DNA from: Tychonema litorale BBK16
Lineage (GTDB): Bacteria > Cyanobacteriota > Cyanobacteriia > Cyanobacteriales > Microcoleaceae
Assembly (NCBI RefSeq): GCF_021648855.1
Contig: NZ_JAKJHX010000035.1
Coordinates: 1-30,502, forward strand
Length of the DNA stretch: 30,502 nt
Direction: 5' to 3'
Below, one piece after another: positions 8,329-17,531 of the stretch. Each line of letters starts with the position of its first letter. Within the stretch, counting starts at the first letter, position 1. Position numbers and translations under genes: made by a program. A model generated the notes under the pieces. That model was not told the DNA's origin and did not search any database. It saw nothing but the letters and a program-made list of their open reading frames with translations.

Positions 8329-11300
8329 TTTTATGATAGTATCAAAGTGGTCAAAAACTATATTTGGTTCTACAGGCTCAAAACCAAGTGCATTCCTGAT
8401 TTCTACCTTCAGCAAGTCTCGCTGAGGACGTGCAAATATGAACTTTTGGCTGGCAACTAAAGGAGCATCTTGAATGAAACATAAGTCTTTAGCACGGTAC
8501 AGTTTAGCTTCAGGTTTGGCAGCACCGAAATATGGGCTTAACTTCTCAGGATTTGCCTCGACGGGAAGCCAAGGTTTATCTGCAAGTGATTCTGGAAGCG
8601 TCTTGTTGGTGTTGGCAATTCTGGTATTTTTGAGCGCATCCCAGTTGTCAATAATGTAGTTGAAAACAGCAATGCAGCTACCGGAAACAGCAGTGACACC
8701 CGATCGATTTGCGGTTTGAATGAGATTGTCAACGCAGGCTAAAATGTCATCGGCATTAGGATTTTGCCTCATTCCCAAATCGGAGAAAAACTTTAGCCAA
8801 GTTTCAGAATCCTGCGAGTAAAATTCCATGTCTGGAATCACTGCTATATTCCCGATTATATTTCTAACTACCTCACTGAAAGGATTGTATATCAATTCTG
8901 CCGATCGCAATCTCCTGTCACTACAGCGCACCAGACGAGACTTTTTCAGCTCTTCCTGGAATCCAAAAGCATTTTCTCCTGCATTTTCTAACTCAATGCT
9001 GGCTTTAGTCAAGTTATCCCGAATCCAAGTTAGCGCGATTAACTGTTCTTCCGGGGAAAACGACGCATATTCTGACAACAAACAGTCGCGAATCAGTCTC
9101 GCGCGGTTGAGTATTGGTACTTGCAAAAGCTGGAATAGCGGCATCCATTCCCTAGATTTTCCGATGCGTAAAAGTCGCAAACTACCTGCAATATCTGGCG
9201 GTTCATATCCATCGCCCGGAAGGTAGACATTTTCACTATTTAGGGAAACTATTTCGCCGGAGGTTGTGGGGTAAATTGGCAGTTGGCGCAGTTTATTTAG
9301 CCTAGTTTCATCGTAATTTCTTTGCTCTCGACTTGCCAGGAAATTGAGCAGATTTGTATAATGTTTTTCGTCATAAGGTGGCAAACCCCGATCGCACCGC
9401 GAATGTACTATGTCTAGGATATCCGGGCCCGTGATACCATAGACTAACTGATTTTTGTGGCGATCGGCAAATAGTGCGATCGCGCCCTCCAGTTTTGCCG
9501 GTGCATTGACAAGTGTCGCCCCAAAATACTGCACCGCTGCAATTGTTTCCGCCTCAATTGTATCGCCGCGCAACAAAGGAGTATCAACCATTCCCCCTTT
9601 ATAAAGCTTACCGTTATTTCCCGGAACCAGCGACACTTTTCTCAATTCATCGACTGTTTCTTGCGAAAGATGTCTGGGGCTAATATTGTAAAAATATTGA
9701 TAAACTAAAGTCAACCATTCTGCATTTGGGGGATGCGCTGCATGGGGATTCCAATCAATTTCTGACTGAGTTGAACCAATGACATTCACTAATTTCTTGG
9801 CGACTTCCGCAGCAGTCATCCTGGAGACACCATTTAGATTGTATGCAGGCAATAATTTAGTTAAATCTTGGTGCAGAAACCAGTCGGGATAACTGGCAAA
9901 AATCTCCCTCTGCGCCTCGTCTGCAATGTAGATGGTTCCTATGGCATTATACCCGAATACCTGCAAAGTATTGTCAGCCAAAATAGCTAAAGGCAAACCG
10001 CGCAAATCTTGGCAACTATCGCTGAGACAATAGCGCAGCAGATTCGCAATCCACTCTTTGTTTCGCAGGCTGGCTTTCGGTGCATCCGAAAGCGAAATAC
10101 CTAGGGATTTATTTTCGATTAAATGCTTTCGCAAGTTGGCCGCAGTAAAAGTAGCCAATGGTAAACCAGCATCTTTAAAAGCAGCTAAAATTGAGTCGGG
10201 TAAGGTTGGATTAGGAATATCGATATGATCAGCACATAGCGGTGCTAACAAATCGTCCCACCACTTTTTCGAGGGAAGATTTTGAACCGTCGGAGGTGTT
10301 ATCCATCTTATCTCATTAATTTCACCCTCAGTTACAATATGTTTTACAGCCGATCGCACAACTTGCTTGTGGTACAATAACTGCATCACAGAATTATGCA
10401 AATCTTCCAGAGCTTTGCTAGTAGTGATTTTGCTAGTCGGCCAAAATTTGTAAAACTCCTCTGGCTCAAACCGTCCGACATCTTGCACTAAATCGACAAT
10501 TAAGTTAGTATAAGCATGGGACAAAACATGGCGCGCGAGTAGCCCGTTCCAAATAGCTCTCGGCTTGTCTTTTCCAGTTTGTCCACTGTCGCTACTTAGG
10601 TTATCCCGCGAACTATTTAAGTTGAAAAAACCGTTGATGTGAACCGGCAAACCCGTTTCCAGAGGAAGCGGCAAAAAACAGTAAACTTTGCCGGAAACAG
10701 GCGGCAGATTCCCATCTGTACTAGCAGCACTAATTCTAGCAGCAGCACCAGCCCAAGGTACGACTTTTTCTTGACTTTGGTGCATTGCTGCGATAACTTT
10801 TGCCAAATCGCCACCTTCGTCTGTGCGTATTAAACTGACTATTCTCCAAGTAGACTTGATAGTGCGATCGCAACTAATCGTTTCTATCTCGTGGCGGTAA
10901 GAAACTGACACTAAACCATCAGGATTGCGGCTGCACAATTCTAGCAGTTTTTCTGGAGTATCGGGAATTGCATTGAGGAGTTTTTGTCGCGCATCTCGGA
11001 CTTCTTGCGGATTTTTGGTCACAATCGCCAGAATCTCTTGTCTGCTTTCTTGACTGTTTGCCGGAATTTCGTAAACTCGAATTTCTTGAACTGATTTCAA
11101 GAATAGCAAAAGTTCTTCACCAGACTGTCTCAATTCATCTAACAGTTCCTTGACGTTAGATTCGGTAAAAGCTTGTTTGCGAATCTCGCTATTTTTAGCG
11201 CTTTCTGTTGTTCTTAACGGTAGGCGAAATAGAGTACCTTGAAAGTTTCGATCTCCAAATGGCAATCCTCCCGCTGCGTAGACTTGCATAAAATCGGGAT

Positions 11301-11802
11301 ATTTTTCATACCATTTAGCATCTGCCAAATTCCACTCGCGCCCCGGTTCATGTCTCGAAGTTCCCGGAATCGCCGCACCGTGAGGGTCAAAAAAGATGAT
11401 GCGATCGCGCGACACGAAACTGGGAAAATCTGTAACATGATAAATTGCATTAAACCCGACGCCAAACCTACCCGTTTTCTGCAAGTCTCGCGCTTTTTCG
11501 CTTTGTCCCAAGCTGCGAATGCTGTCAAAATCTTTGTCTGCAAACACGCTATCGTTGTAGACTAACATCGCCGGCCCCATTAACAGTACCATGCGATCGT
11601 CCGGCAATTCTTTGACTTGATGATTCCGCCAATCAAGAGTTATTTCTACCCGTGTGGCTTTCGCATCGTCAGCATTTTGAATTAATTCCTTGAGAATCCC
11701 CACACCTTCGGGATAATCTCGGATGATTCCTCTCAATCTGGCGATTAAAGGTTCTGATTGATAGAAAGATTTTCCCTCAAGTTCTCTGTTACTGTAAGCC
11801 AT
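8323..11802 (-). CDS. Sacsin-like GHKL ATPase, N-terminal chain
   Basis: 1159-residue protein whose first 130 residues form a GHKL (Bergerat) ATP-binding site of the sacsin type. ELIQNADD at 39-46 carries the Glu/Asn motif, GPAMLVYND at 76-84 the substituted D-x-G region, and GRFGVGFN at 111-118 the glycine lid, followed by YHVTD. Near 371-401, FLPLPLETGLPVHINGFF and SSRDNL match the segment that follows the ATPase in sacsin homologues. In human sacsin this region is an Hsp90-like ATPase; the bacterial homologues have no settled function. The remaining 750 residues are helical-looking with no recognised motif. The ATG at 11802 puts the ATPase motifs at the expected distance from the N-terminus. 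The AMIN gene at 11986 diverges, so the 183-nt gap holds both promoters. The second gene of the unit follows after 4 nt. Confidence 0.85.
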   Translation of the reverse strand: MAYSNRELEGKSFYQSEPLIARLRGIIRDYPEGVGILKELIQNADDAKATRVEITLDWRNHQVKELPDDRMVLLMGPAMLVYNDSVFADKDFDSIRSLGQSEKARDLQKTGRFGVGFNAIYHVTDFPSFVSRDRIIFFDPHGAAIPGTSRHEPGREWNLADAKWYEKYPDFMQVYAAGGLPFGDRNFQGTLFRLPLRTTESAKNSEIRKQAFTESNVKELLDELRQSGEELLLFLKSVQEIRVYEIPANSQESRQEILAIVTKNPQEVRDARQKLLNAIPDTPEKLLELCSRNPDGLVSVSYRHEIETISCDRTIKSTWRIVSLIRTDEGGDLAKVIAAMHQSQEKVVPWAGAAARISAASTDGNLPPVSGKVYCFLPLPLETGLPVHINGFFNLNSSRDNLSSDSGQTGKDKPRAIWNGLLARHVLSHAYTNLIVDLVQDVGRFEPEEFYKFWPTSKITTSKALEDLHNSVMQLLYHKQVVRSAVKHIVTEGEINEIRWITPPTVQNLPSKKWWDDLLAPLCADHIDIPNPTLPDSILAAFKDAGLPLATFTAANLRKHLIENKSLGISLSDAPKASLRNKEWIANLLRYCLSDSCQDLRGLPLAILADNTLQVFGYNAIGTIYIADEAQREIFASYPDWFLHQDLTKLLPAYNLNGVSRMTAAEVAKKLVNVIGSTQSEIDWNPHAAHPPNAEWLTLVYQYFYNISPRHLSQETVDELRKVSLVPGNNGKLYKGGMVDTPLLRGDTIEAETIAAVQYFGATLVNAPAKLEGAIALFADRHKNQLVYGITGPDILDIVHSRCDRGLPPYDEKHYTNLLNFLASREQRNYDETRLNKLRQLPIYPTTSGEIVSLNSENVYLPGDGYEPPDIAGSLRLLRIGKSREWMPLFQLLQVPILNRARLIRDCLLSEYASFSPEEQLIALTWIRDNLTKASIELENAGENAFGFQEELKKSRLVRCSDRRLRSAELIYNPFSEVVRNIIGNIAVIPDMEFYSQDSETWLKFFSDLGMRQNPNADDILACVDNLIQTANRSGVTAVSGSCIAVFNYIIDNWDALKNTRIANTNKTLPESLADKPWLPVEANPEKLSPYFGAAKPEAKLYRAKDLCFIQDAPLVASQKFIFARPQRDLLKVEIRNALGFEPVEPNIVFDHFDTIIKL

Positions 11803-11985
11803 AGGTGTTCTGACGGCAGGAATTTTTAGGCGATCGCGATTCTTCGCTTTTTACCAATATTACAGGCAAAACGGTTTATAATTAAAATACCTTAGATTCG
11901 ACAATCAAGCCAATAACACGCTTTTTCCGATGCCCGATGCCAAATTTTTCTCAAATCTAGTTTAAATCAAAAATTTTACCCAGCC

Positions 11986-12759
11986 ATGCAATACCAAAGA
12001 TTTTGGCAAGACTTACAAAAATTGACTGTTAACTCTCTAGCACCCAGATTGTTGGCCAGCAAGTCACTGACTCTAAGTCTAGCCGTCGCCGCCTCCGTTT
12101 TGATGCAAATCGGACAACAACCAGCTAACGCTTCCACAGTAGCAATTTGGCAATTTGATCCTGCCACAAATGAGTTAGTAATTAGCCTACCAGAGGGAAC
12201 TACGCCCAAATATTCTGTATTAAACCAAAATCAAATTGCGATCGATTTGCCCAATACCGAGATTGGCATAGATGCAACTCAGTTATACCCAAAAGGATTA
12301 GTAGGTTCTGTGGGCGTGAGTCAATTTAAACCCGGAATAGCGAGAATTGTGATGCAGTTAGCACCCGGATTTGCTCTTGTGCCCGATCGCATTCAATTCC
12401 AAAAAATTGGCACCGCCAATCGCTGGGTGTTAGTTCCGTCGATCGCCCCAACTTCAATTCGCAACACCACCCAAACCCAGACCCCGTCAGCAACACAAGC
12501 CCCACAGTCCGTCACATTCCGAACTCCTAACTCAGTCGCACCCCAAGAACCTGTCTCACCAAGCGCGATCAGAACTCCAACTTACGATCGCAATCCTTCC
12601 CAACAGACAAACCAAAACGACCAAATCCGACCAATAACACTACCTTTAGTCAGGGTTGCGACGGGCGAACGACGGGGAGTAAGTATTGCTCCTGTAATGC
12701 GTCCTTCTGCACCAAAACAGCGGATAATCAACTTTGGCGAACCGCTTCCCAAACAGTAG
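11986..12759 (+). CDS. AMIN-domain envelope protein
   Basis: 257-residue exported protein. Residues about 24-49 form a signal peptide with a hydrophobic core (LTLSLAVAASVLM) and a likely cleavage after ANA at 47-49. About 50-152 is an AMIN domain: IWQFDPATNELVISLPEG, then IAIDLPNT, then a beta-rich stretch with GSVGVSQFKPGIARIVMQL. AMIN domains target periplasmic proteins such as AmiC and PilQ to peptidoglycan or septa. The last 100 residues are Pro/Gln/Thr-rich and probably disordered; there is no amidase or secretin domain, so this is a stand-alone AMIN protein. It diverges from the sacsin-like unit and sits 81 nt before the permease gene, with which it may be co-transcribed. Partner and precise role unknown. 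Confidence 0.85.
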   Translation: MQYQRFWQDLQKLTVNSLAPRLLASKSLTLSLAVAASVLMQIGQQPANASTVAIWQFDPATNELVISLPEGTTPKYSVLNQNQIAIDLPNTEIGIDATQLYPKGLVGSVGVSQFKPGIARIVMQLAPGFALVPDRIQFQKIGTANRWVLVPSIAPTSIRNTTQTQTPSATQAPQSVTFRTPNSVAPQEPVSPSAIRTPTYDRNPSQQTNQNDQIRPITLPLVRVATGERRGVSIAPVMRPSAPKQRIINFGEPLPKQ

Positions 12760-12830
12760 GTTTAATCTCACATCTTGCACCATTCTCAACTAGCTGTAGG
12801 GGCGGGCGATTCCAACAACATAACGATGAT

Positions 12831-12834
12831 GAGG
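12831..12834 (+). promoter_or_regulatory. Shine-Dalgarno GAGG choosing the permease start
   Basis: GAGG stands 6 nt before the ATG at 12841. It favours that start over the in-frame TTG at 12775 and the ATGs at 12826 and 12829; the residues before 12841 look non-homologous and hydrophilic. Confidence 0.6.
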
Positions 12835-12840
12835 AAAAAT

Positions 12841-13623
12841 ATGGGACGATATTTAAACATAGTGAAACTGTTTTGGGGTGCAGCGATTTCCGCAGAGCTC
12901 GAATACCGCATCAACTTTCTCCTCGCGGCCCTCAGCAGCCTAGGTAACCTGACGGGAAGCTTGTTTGGACTATTTTTGTTCTACCGCACGGGTTACACAT
13001 TTTCTGGGTGGAAATGGGAAGAAGCCTTAGTTGTACTGGGGATTTTCACGATTTTGCAGGGTTTTTCGTCAACCTTTCTCGCACCTAATCTTAGCCGCAT
13101 TGTCGATCGCGTGCAACAAGGAACTCTTGATTTTGTCCTCCTCAAACCCATCAGTTCACAATTCTGGCTGTCTGCAAATACAGTTTCCCCTTGGGGAGTA
13201 CCCGATATGATCTTCGGCGCGGTGTTGCTGCTGTACTCCGCCAACAAATTGGAAGTAGAAATCGGCAACTATTTTATAACTGCAATACCGCTATTATTTG
13301 GTATGGTGAGTCTTTACAGTATCTGGTTTATGTTGGGTGCAACCAGCATTTGGTTTGTCAAGATTTATAACGTGACTGAAGTCCTCAGAGGATTGCTGGA
13401 AGCTGGTAGATTTCCGATGGCCGCTTATCCCACAGCTTATCGATTTTTCTTCACATTCATAGTCCCGGTTGCTTTCTTGACCACAGTACCGGCAGAAGCA
13501 ATGCTAGGTAGAGGTGATATACTTTGGATATCAGGAGCAGGAATTTTGGCGATCGCACTTTTCTTCGCTTCCCGCTACTTCTGGCAATTTGCACTCCGAT
13601 TTTACACCAGCGCTTCCAGTTAG
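12841..13623 (+). CDS. ABC-2-type transporter permease (ABC2_membrane_6 / COG3694-like)
   Basis: About 260-residue inner-membrane protein starting MGRYLNIVKLFW, with six hydrophobic segments. The early ELEYRINFLLAAL, a loop GTLDFVLLKPISSQFW, and the C-terminal FFASRYFWQFALRFY are typical of this permease family, which usually works as a pair of permeases with a separate ATPase to export an unknown substrate. No ATPase or second permease gene is in the window, which is common in cyanobacteria where these genes are scattered. The frame stays open to a TTG at 12775, but the Shine-Dalgarno GAGG at 12831 and family length favour 12841. It follows the AMIN gene on the same strand; the next gene starts 126 nt downstream, after a heptamer repeat. 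Confidence 0.85.
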   Translation: MGRYLNIVKLFWGAAISAELEYRINFLLAALSSLGNLTGSLFGLFLFYRTGYTFSGWKWEEALVVLGIFTILQGFSSTFLAPNLSRIVDRVQQGTLDFVLLKPISSQFWLSANTVSPWGVPDMIFGAVLLLYSANKLEVEIGNYFITAIPLLFGMVSLYSIWFMLGATSIWFVKIYNVTEVLRGLLEAGRFPMAAYPTAYRFFFTFIVPVAFLTTVPAEAMLGRGDILWISGAGILAIALFFASRYFWQFALRFYTSASS

Positions 13624-13641
13624 TTATTAGTATTCAATTTG

Positions 13642-13669
13642 TTGACGGTTGACCGTTGACCGTTGACTG
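13642..13669. repeat. Tandem heptamer repeat (TTGACNG x4)
   Basis: Four heptamers in a row, TTGACGG, TTGACCG, TTGACCG, TTGACTG, lie in the gap after the permease gene. Such short tandem heptamers (STRR-like) are common in filamentous cyanobacteria. Confidence 0.85.
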
Positions 13670-13749
13670 TTATATTATAGAAAACAAATATTTTTAATAG
13701 CCATAGCAATCGAAAGTACAAATTACAAACGCCAAAAAGCGCAAATCTA

Positions 13750-14613
13750 ATGAAAAACAAAAGACTGGGAAACACCAACTTTAATATCAGCGCAATTGGT
13801 CTGGGAGGAATGCCACTGTCCTTAGCAAGCCGGCCGACTGAAGCCCAATCAATAGCAGTAATTCATCACGCCCTCGATTTAGGTGTGACACTAATTGATA
13901 CCGCAGATTCCTACTGCCAAGATCAATCCGACAAACACCATAATGAAGAACTGATTGCTAAGGCTTTACAACAATATACCGGAGATATTAGGCCAATCAC
14001 CATCGCCACAAAAGGTGGATTAATGCGGCCCCAAGGTTCGTGGACGCGCAACGGTAATCCCCACCATCTACGCAAGACAATTCGTGAAAGTTTTGAAGCA
14101 TTGGGTGGCCAAAAGCCGATCGACCTTTGGCAATATCACGCACCCGACCCCAGTTATACCATCGAAGCAGCTCTAGCACCCGCAAAAGAAGCTGTAGAAG
14201 CGGGAATAATTCGATTTGTTGGAGTTTCCAACTTCTCAGTAGAGCAAATCAAGCGCGCCCGCGACACCGTAGAAATTTCCTCAGTTCAAAATCAATATAA
14301 TCCTTGGCACAGAGAACCGGAATCAGACGGTGTTCTAGAATATTGCGAAGCCGAAAAACTGACCTTTTTTCCTTGGAGTCCTTTGGGAGGAAGCCGCCGC
14401 GCCAAAAGTTTGCAAGATATACCCGCGATCGCAAAATTAGCAGCCGAGAAAAACGCCTCAGTTTACTGTATAGTATTAGCCTGGTTGATGGCAAAATCCC
14501 CCTGTATCGTTCCGATTCCCGCTGCGACAAAACTATCCAGCATTGAAGACTCTGTAAAAGCGATGGATGTACAGTTGACTGATGAGGAAATTCAACAAAT
14601 CTCAGCAAGTTAA
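13750..14613 (+). CDS. Aldo/keto reductase family oxidoreductase
   Basis: 287-residue cytoplasmic NAD(P)H-dependent oxidoreductase of the TIM-barrel AKR superfamily. The full catalytic tetrad is visible: D50 and Y55 in LIDTADSY, K88 in IATKGG, and H130 in LWQYHAPDP. The cofactor-side motifs GVSNFS and IPIPAATKLSSIEDSVKA are also present. Start MKNKRLGNTNFNISAIGLGG is the standard family N-terminus, so the ATG at 13750 is secure. The physiological carbonyl substrate cannot be read from the sequence. The gene stands alone between two repeat-rich gaps; nothing in the neighbours points to a pathway. Confidence 0.92.
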   Translation: MKNKRLGNTNFNISAIGLGGMPLSLASRPTEAQSIAVIHHALDLGVTLIDTADSYCQDQSDKHHNEELIAKALQQYTGDIRPITIATKGGLMRPQGSWTRNGNPHHLRKTIRESFEALGGQKPIDLWQYHAPDPSYTIEAALAPAKEAVEAGIIRFVGVSNFSVEQIKRARDTVEISSVQNQYNPWHREPESDGVLEYCEAEKLTFFPWSPLGGSRRAKSLQDIPAIAKLAAEKNASVYCIVLAWLMAKSPCIVPIPAATKLSSIEDSVKAMDVQLTDEEIQQISAS

Positions 14614-14639
14614 GTGGATAAGGGCAACAAAACGATATA

Positions 14640-14755
14640 ACAGGCAAGATGCCTGTTCCACAAGAGTAAACTTGATTGTGGATCATCAATCACAGGCAAG
14701 ATGCCTGTTCCACAAAGAGTAAAATTGATTGTGGGGTGGGCATCCTGCCCGCCCA
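14640..14755. repeat. Two direct copies of a palindromic repeat plus a related GGGC hairpin
   Basis: ACAGGCAAGATGCCTGT occurs at 14640-14656 and 14692-14708, each followed by nearly the same 25 bp (TCCACAA.GAGTAAA.TTGATTGTGG). A third hairpin, GGGC-atcct-GCCC, follows near 14739-14751. Both units are palindromic, so this gap is a small REP cluster between the reductase and the GIY-YIG gene. Confidence 0.85.
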
Positions 14756-14787
14756 GAAAAGTGATATTTTTGGAGAAATGAATTTTT

Positions 14788-15465
14788 ATGGAAATCAATC
14801 AAGTCAAAGCCGATTTAGACTTAGCAATTGAACATCAAAACGTACCTGTCGCCCATGAAGGACTACACAACTTTTTGTACAGTTCCGATGAAGAACATTG
14901 TGCTGCGACGGCAATTTCGGCATTGGAAAATGACGGAACACAAATAATATCGATCGCAACCTGGCGCGATTTAGCAACCAACGCCAAAGTCGCAGGCGTT
15001 TATGCCGTAATCGATACTTCCCATCAAACCCAGTATATCGGTTATTCGCGCAATATCCTACTTTCTCTCAACGGTCATATCGCCCAAAATGGCAGAGAAA
15101 ATTGTGCATTCCTGCGCGTGCAAACTTTCAAATTCCCCAAGCGGGAAGAAATGGAAAATTTGCGCGATACTTGGATTGCAGAACTAGGTAGCATTCCCCC
15201 TGGAAACGACGGAGAAAGCGAAATGTGGGCGAGTACCGTCGGTCAAGCCGCGCGGGCTGCAATGTCTGCTGATGAGCAAAAAGCCTATGAAGAAAAGAAA
15301 CTGAAATTACGCAAAGCAATGGCAGATTCCACTCTAACTAAAGAGTTAGAAACAGCAGCAAAAAATACCGACGAACGCGGTAAAGATTTGGAATCTGCTG
15401 TTAATGATGATGATTGGAGTGCCGTGATTCAGTCGCAAACCCAGGAAACAAAGCCATCTGCTTAA
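14788..15465 (+). CDS. GIY-YIG nuclease-like protein
   Basis: 225-residue soluble protein. Residues about 66-140 carry a GIY-YIG-like core: GVY at 70-72, QYIGYSRN with YIG at 83-85 and R88, then H97, and an acidic stretch EEMENLRDTWIAELG. GIY-YIG enzymes cut DNA using the Tyr/Arg/Glu set; the equivalent of the catalytic Glu is not certain here, so the protein may be a divergent or inactive member. The first 65 residues are an unrecognised alpha-helical region, and the C-terminal 75 are charged and probably coiled (QKAYEEKKLKLRKAM). The ATG at 14788 was chosen; a GGAG lies 12 nt upstream. Target and role unknown; a repair or housekeeping role is as likely as a mobile-element origin. Confidence 0.7.
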   Translation: MEINQVKADLDLAIEHQNVPVAHEGLHNFLYSSDEEHCAATAISALENDGTQIISIATWRDLATNAKVAGVYAVIDTSHQTQYIGYSRNILLSLNGHIAQNGRENCAFLRVQTFKFPKREEMENLRDTWIAELGSIPPGNDGESEMWASTVGQAARAAMSADEQKAYEEKKLKLRKAMADSTLTKELETAAKNTDERGKDLESAVNDDDWSAVIQSQTQETKPSA

Positions 15466-15577
15466 AATCGGCGGGACTTGTTCTTCTTTATAATCCAAAA
15501 TTCAAAATCTCAAAATGGTAAAATGCAACCAATGCCTGTCACTATAGAGATGGATATTTTGATCGCAAGAGGGCGCT

Positions 15578-17332
15578 GTGCAACCTGTAGACTTGACAAC
15601 TTTAACTGCGGCTTGCAGTGAACTGCGGGCCCAATGGCTGCCAGCACGCTTAGAACAAGTCTACCAGCGCGATCGCTTTACCGTGTCCCTGGCCCTACGC
15701 ACCATGAACCAACGGGGCTGGATTGACCTTTCCTGGCACACCGTAGCCGCCCGCATCTGTGTCGGCGACCCCCCGCCCCGCATTCCCGACACCTTCACCT
15801 TCAGCCAGCAACTCCGACACCAACTCAGCGGTTTAGCCCTAGTTTCCATCGCCCCCATCTCCCCCTGGGAAAGAGTCATAGACTTGCAATTCGCCAAACG
15901 GCCCGGAGAACCTGCACTCTGGCACCTCTACGCCGAAATCATCGGCAAATACAGCAACGTCATCCTCACAGCCCAAGACAATCTCGTCGTCACCTGTGCT
16001 CACCAAGTCAGCGCCAAACAGTCCAGTGTCCGCCCCATCCAAACTGGGCAACCCTACGAAATGCCCCCGGCTTTGACTGATATAACACCAAGTGCGATCG
16101 AACCTCAAAACCGCTGGCAAGAAAGAATTAGCCTGGTTCCTGGACAATTACAGCGCAATCTGTTGAAGAATTACCGAGGGTTGAGTAAGGCTTTAGTTTT
16201 GTCAATGATTCGATCGGCCAATTTAGACCCAGAACAATCCACCGACAGCCTCAGCCCCCACGACTGGCAACAATTATTCCATCGATGGCAACACTGGCTA
16301 AAAGCCCTAGAAAACTCAACATTTAAACCCAGTTTGACAGCCCAAGGCTACACCGTCATCCACTGGCCAACACCCGAAAATCATCATGTAGGGGCGGTGC
16401 CCCCGTGTCCGCCCTCTGATGCTTCCGTCCAACAATTACTAAACAGTTACTACACCGGCGAAATCAACCAACAAGTATTCGCCCAAGTGCGACATCAACT
16501 CACCCAAAAACTCAACAACGTCCTAGCAAAACTCAATGTCAAAGCCAACACCTTCAAAGAAAAATTACAGCAGTCAAAAGTAGCCGACACCCACAAATCC
16601 CAAGCCGATTTGCTAATGGCAAACTTACAACATTGGCAACCAGGAATGAAAGTCATTTCTCTACCAGACTTTGAAACCAACGAACCAGTTGCTATTCCGC
16701 TAAACGTGGAAAAAAACGCCGTCCAAAATGCTCAAGCCCTCTACAAAAAGCATCAAAAACTTAAAAGAGCTCGTATTGCAGTAGAACCTTTATTAGCAGC
16801 AGTCCAAGAAGAAATCGACTACTTAGAACAAGTAGAAGCTGCACTTTCGGTATTAGAAACCTACCGCAACATCCAAGATTTGCAAACCCTCGCAGAAATC
16901 CGCGAAGAATTGATTCAACAAAAATATCTTGTTGTACCAGATTACCGCAGTACAGACAAAAATGCTGCGATCGAATTTCACCGCTACCAAACCCCCAGTG
17001 GCTTTGAACTATTAATCGGCCGCAACAACCGTCAAAACGACCAACTCACCTTTCGGGTAGCTGGGGACTATGACATCTGGTTCCACACCCTAGAAATTCC
17101 CGGAAGTCACGCTTTATTGCGCGTCACACCAGGTACCGTTGCCGAAGAGGTCGATTTGCAATTTGCCGCCAACATGGCCGCCTACTACAGTCGCGCCCGC
17201 CAGAGCGAACAAGTACCAGTCGTTTATACAGAACCGAAATATGTGTATAAGCCCAAGGGTGCAAAACCTGGGATGGTTGTATATAAGCAAGAGCGAATAG
17301 TCTGGGGAAGACCGCAGCAAGCCACGGCTTAA
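15578..17332 (+). CDS. rqcH: NFACT / RqcH-like ribosome quality control protein
   Basis: 584-residue cytoplasmic protein of the Rqc2/NEMF/FbpA family. In bacteria with studied members, RqcH binds stalled 50S-peptidyl-tRNA and directs C-terminal alanine tailing. Residues 1-220 are NFACT-N, with EIIGKYSNVILT near 119-130; about 300-450 is helical and coiled; about 465-565 is NFACT-R (DUF814) with DYDIWFHTLEIPGSHALLR. The Asp-Arg pair needed for tailing in studied RqcH appears to be E98-R99 (SPWERVIDL). Start is GTG 15578 with AGAGGG 4 nt upstream; the nearest in-frame ATG (15515) runs into a stop. Codons 268-280 include an inserted repeat (16377-16414) adding HHVGAVPPCPP in the linker. A terminator separates it from convergent petG. 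Confidence 0.88.
   Translation: MQPVDLTTLTAACSELRAQWLPARLEQVYQRDRFTVSLALRTMNQRGWIDLSWHTVAARICVGDPPPRIPDTFTFSQQLRHQLSGLALVSIAPISPWERVIDLQFAKRPGEPALWHLYAEIIGKYSNVILTAQDNLVVTCAHQVSAKQSSVRPIQTGQPYEMPPALTDITPSAIEPQNRWQERISLVPGQLQRNLLKNYRGLSKALVLSMIRSANLDPEQSTDSLSPHDWQQLFHRWQHWLKALENSTFKPSLTAQGYTVIHWPTPENHHVGAVPPCPPSDASVQQLLNSYYTGEINQQVFAQVRHQLTQKLNNVLAKLNVKANTFKEKLQQSKVADTHKSQADLLMANLQHWQPGMKVISLPDFETNEPVAIPLNVEKNAVQNAQALYKKHQKLKRARIAVEPLLAAVQEEIDYLEQVEAALSVLETYRNIQDLQTLAEIREELIQQKYLVVPDYRSTDKNAAIEFHRYQTPSGFELLIGRNNRQNDQLTFRVAGDYDIWFHTLEIPGSHALLRVTPGTVAEEVDLQFAANMAAYYSRARQSEQVPVVYTEPKYVYKPKGAKPGMVVYKQERIVWGRPQQATA
16377..16414 (+). repeat. Interspersed repeat lying in frame inside the RqcH-like gene
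   Basis: AAAATCATCATGTAGGG followed by GGCGGTGCCCCCGTG and TCCGCCC. The first 17 bases recur exactly at 18284-18300, where they lead into an intergenic REP palindrome. The copy stays in frame and adds Pro/Gly/Cys residues between the N-terminal and coiled regions of the protein. Confidence 0.75.
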
Positions 17333-17422
17333 TCAAAGTTCGCCAGGAAATGTAAAGTTTTATTGCAAAAGATTAAATTTTGTTGCTAAAAGAACACTCT
17401 CGAAGGATGATATGTTTTGAAT

Positions 17423-17454
17423 AACCCGCTGCAAGGGAACTCGCAGTTTGGGTT
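17423..17454 (+). other. Imperfect hairpin downstream of the RqcH-like gene
   Basis: AACCC/GGGTT and CTGC/GCAG pair with small bulges, about 90 nt after the stop codon at 17332. It may be part of the 3' end of the transcript; no other function is visible. Confidence 0.35.
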
Positions 17455-17493
17455 TCCTCACTTTGAGAGAACAACGGATTTAATTAATTTGCA

Positions 17494-17518
17494 GACCAGC
17501 TTTGACAAAAAGCTGGTC
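17494..17518. terminator. Bidirectional hairpin terminator between convergent genes
   Basis: Perfect 10-bp stem GACCAGCTTT/AAAGCTGGTC with a GACAA loop, placed between the 3' ends of the RqcH-like gene (+) and petG (-). AT-rich runs flank both sides, though the T-tract is short. Confidence 0.7.
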
Positions 17519-17531
17519 ATTCTTATTGATA

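Noticed and set aside
7149..11802. Sacsin-like pair considered as a known anti-phage system
   Set aside because: No nuclease, methylase, helicase or other defence gene is adjacent, and I know of no named system with exactly this pair. Function left open.
12775..12840. TTG start of the permease gene at 12775
   Set aside because: The added residues are hydrophilic and unlike the family, and a GAGG stands at good distance from the ATG at 12841.
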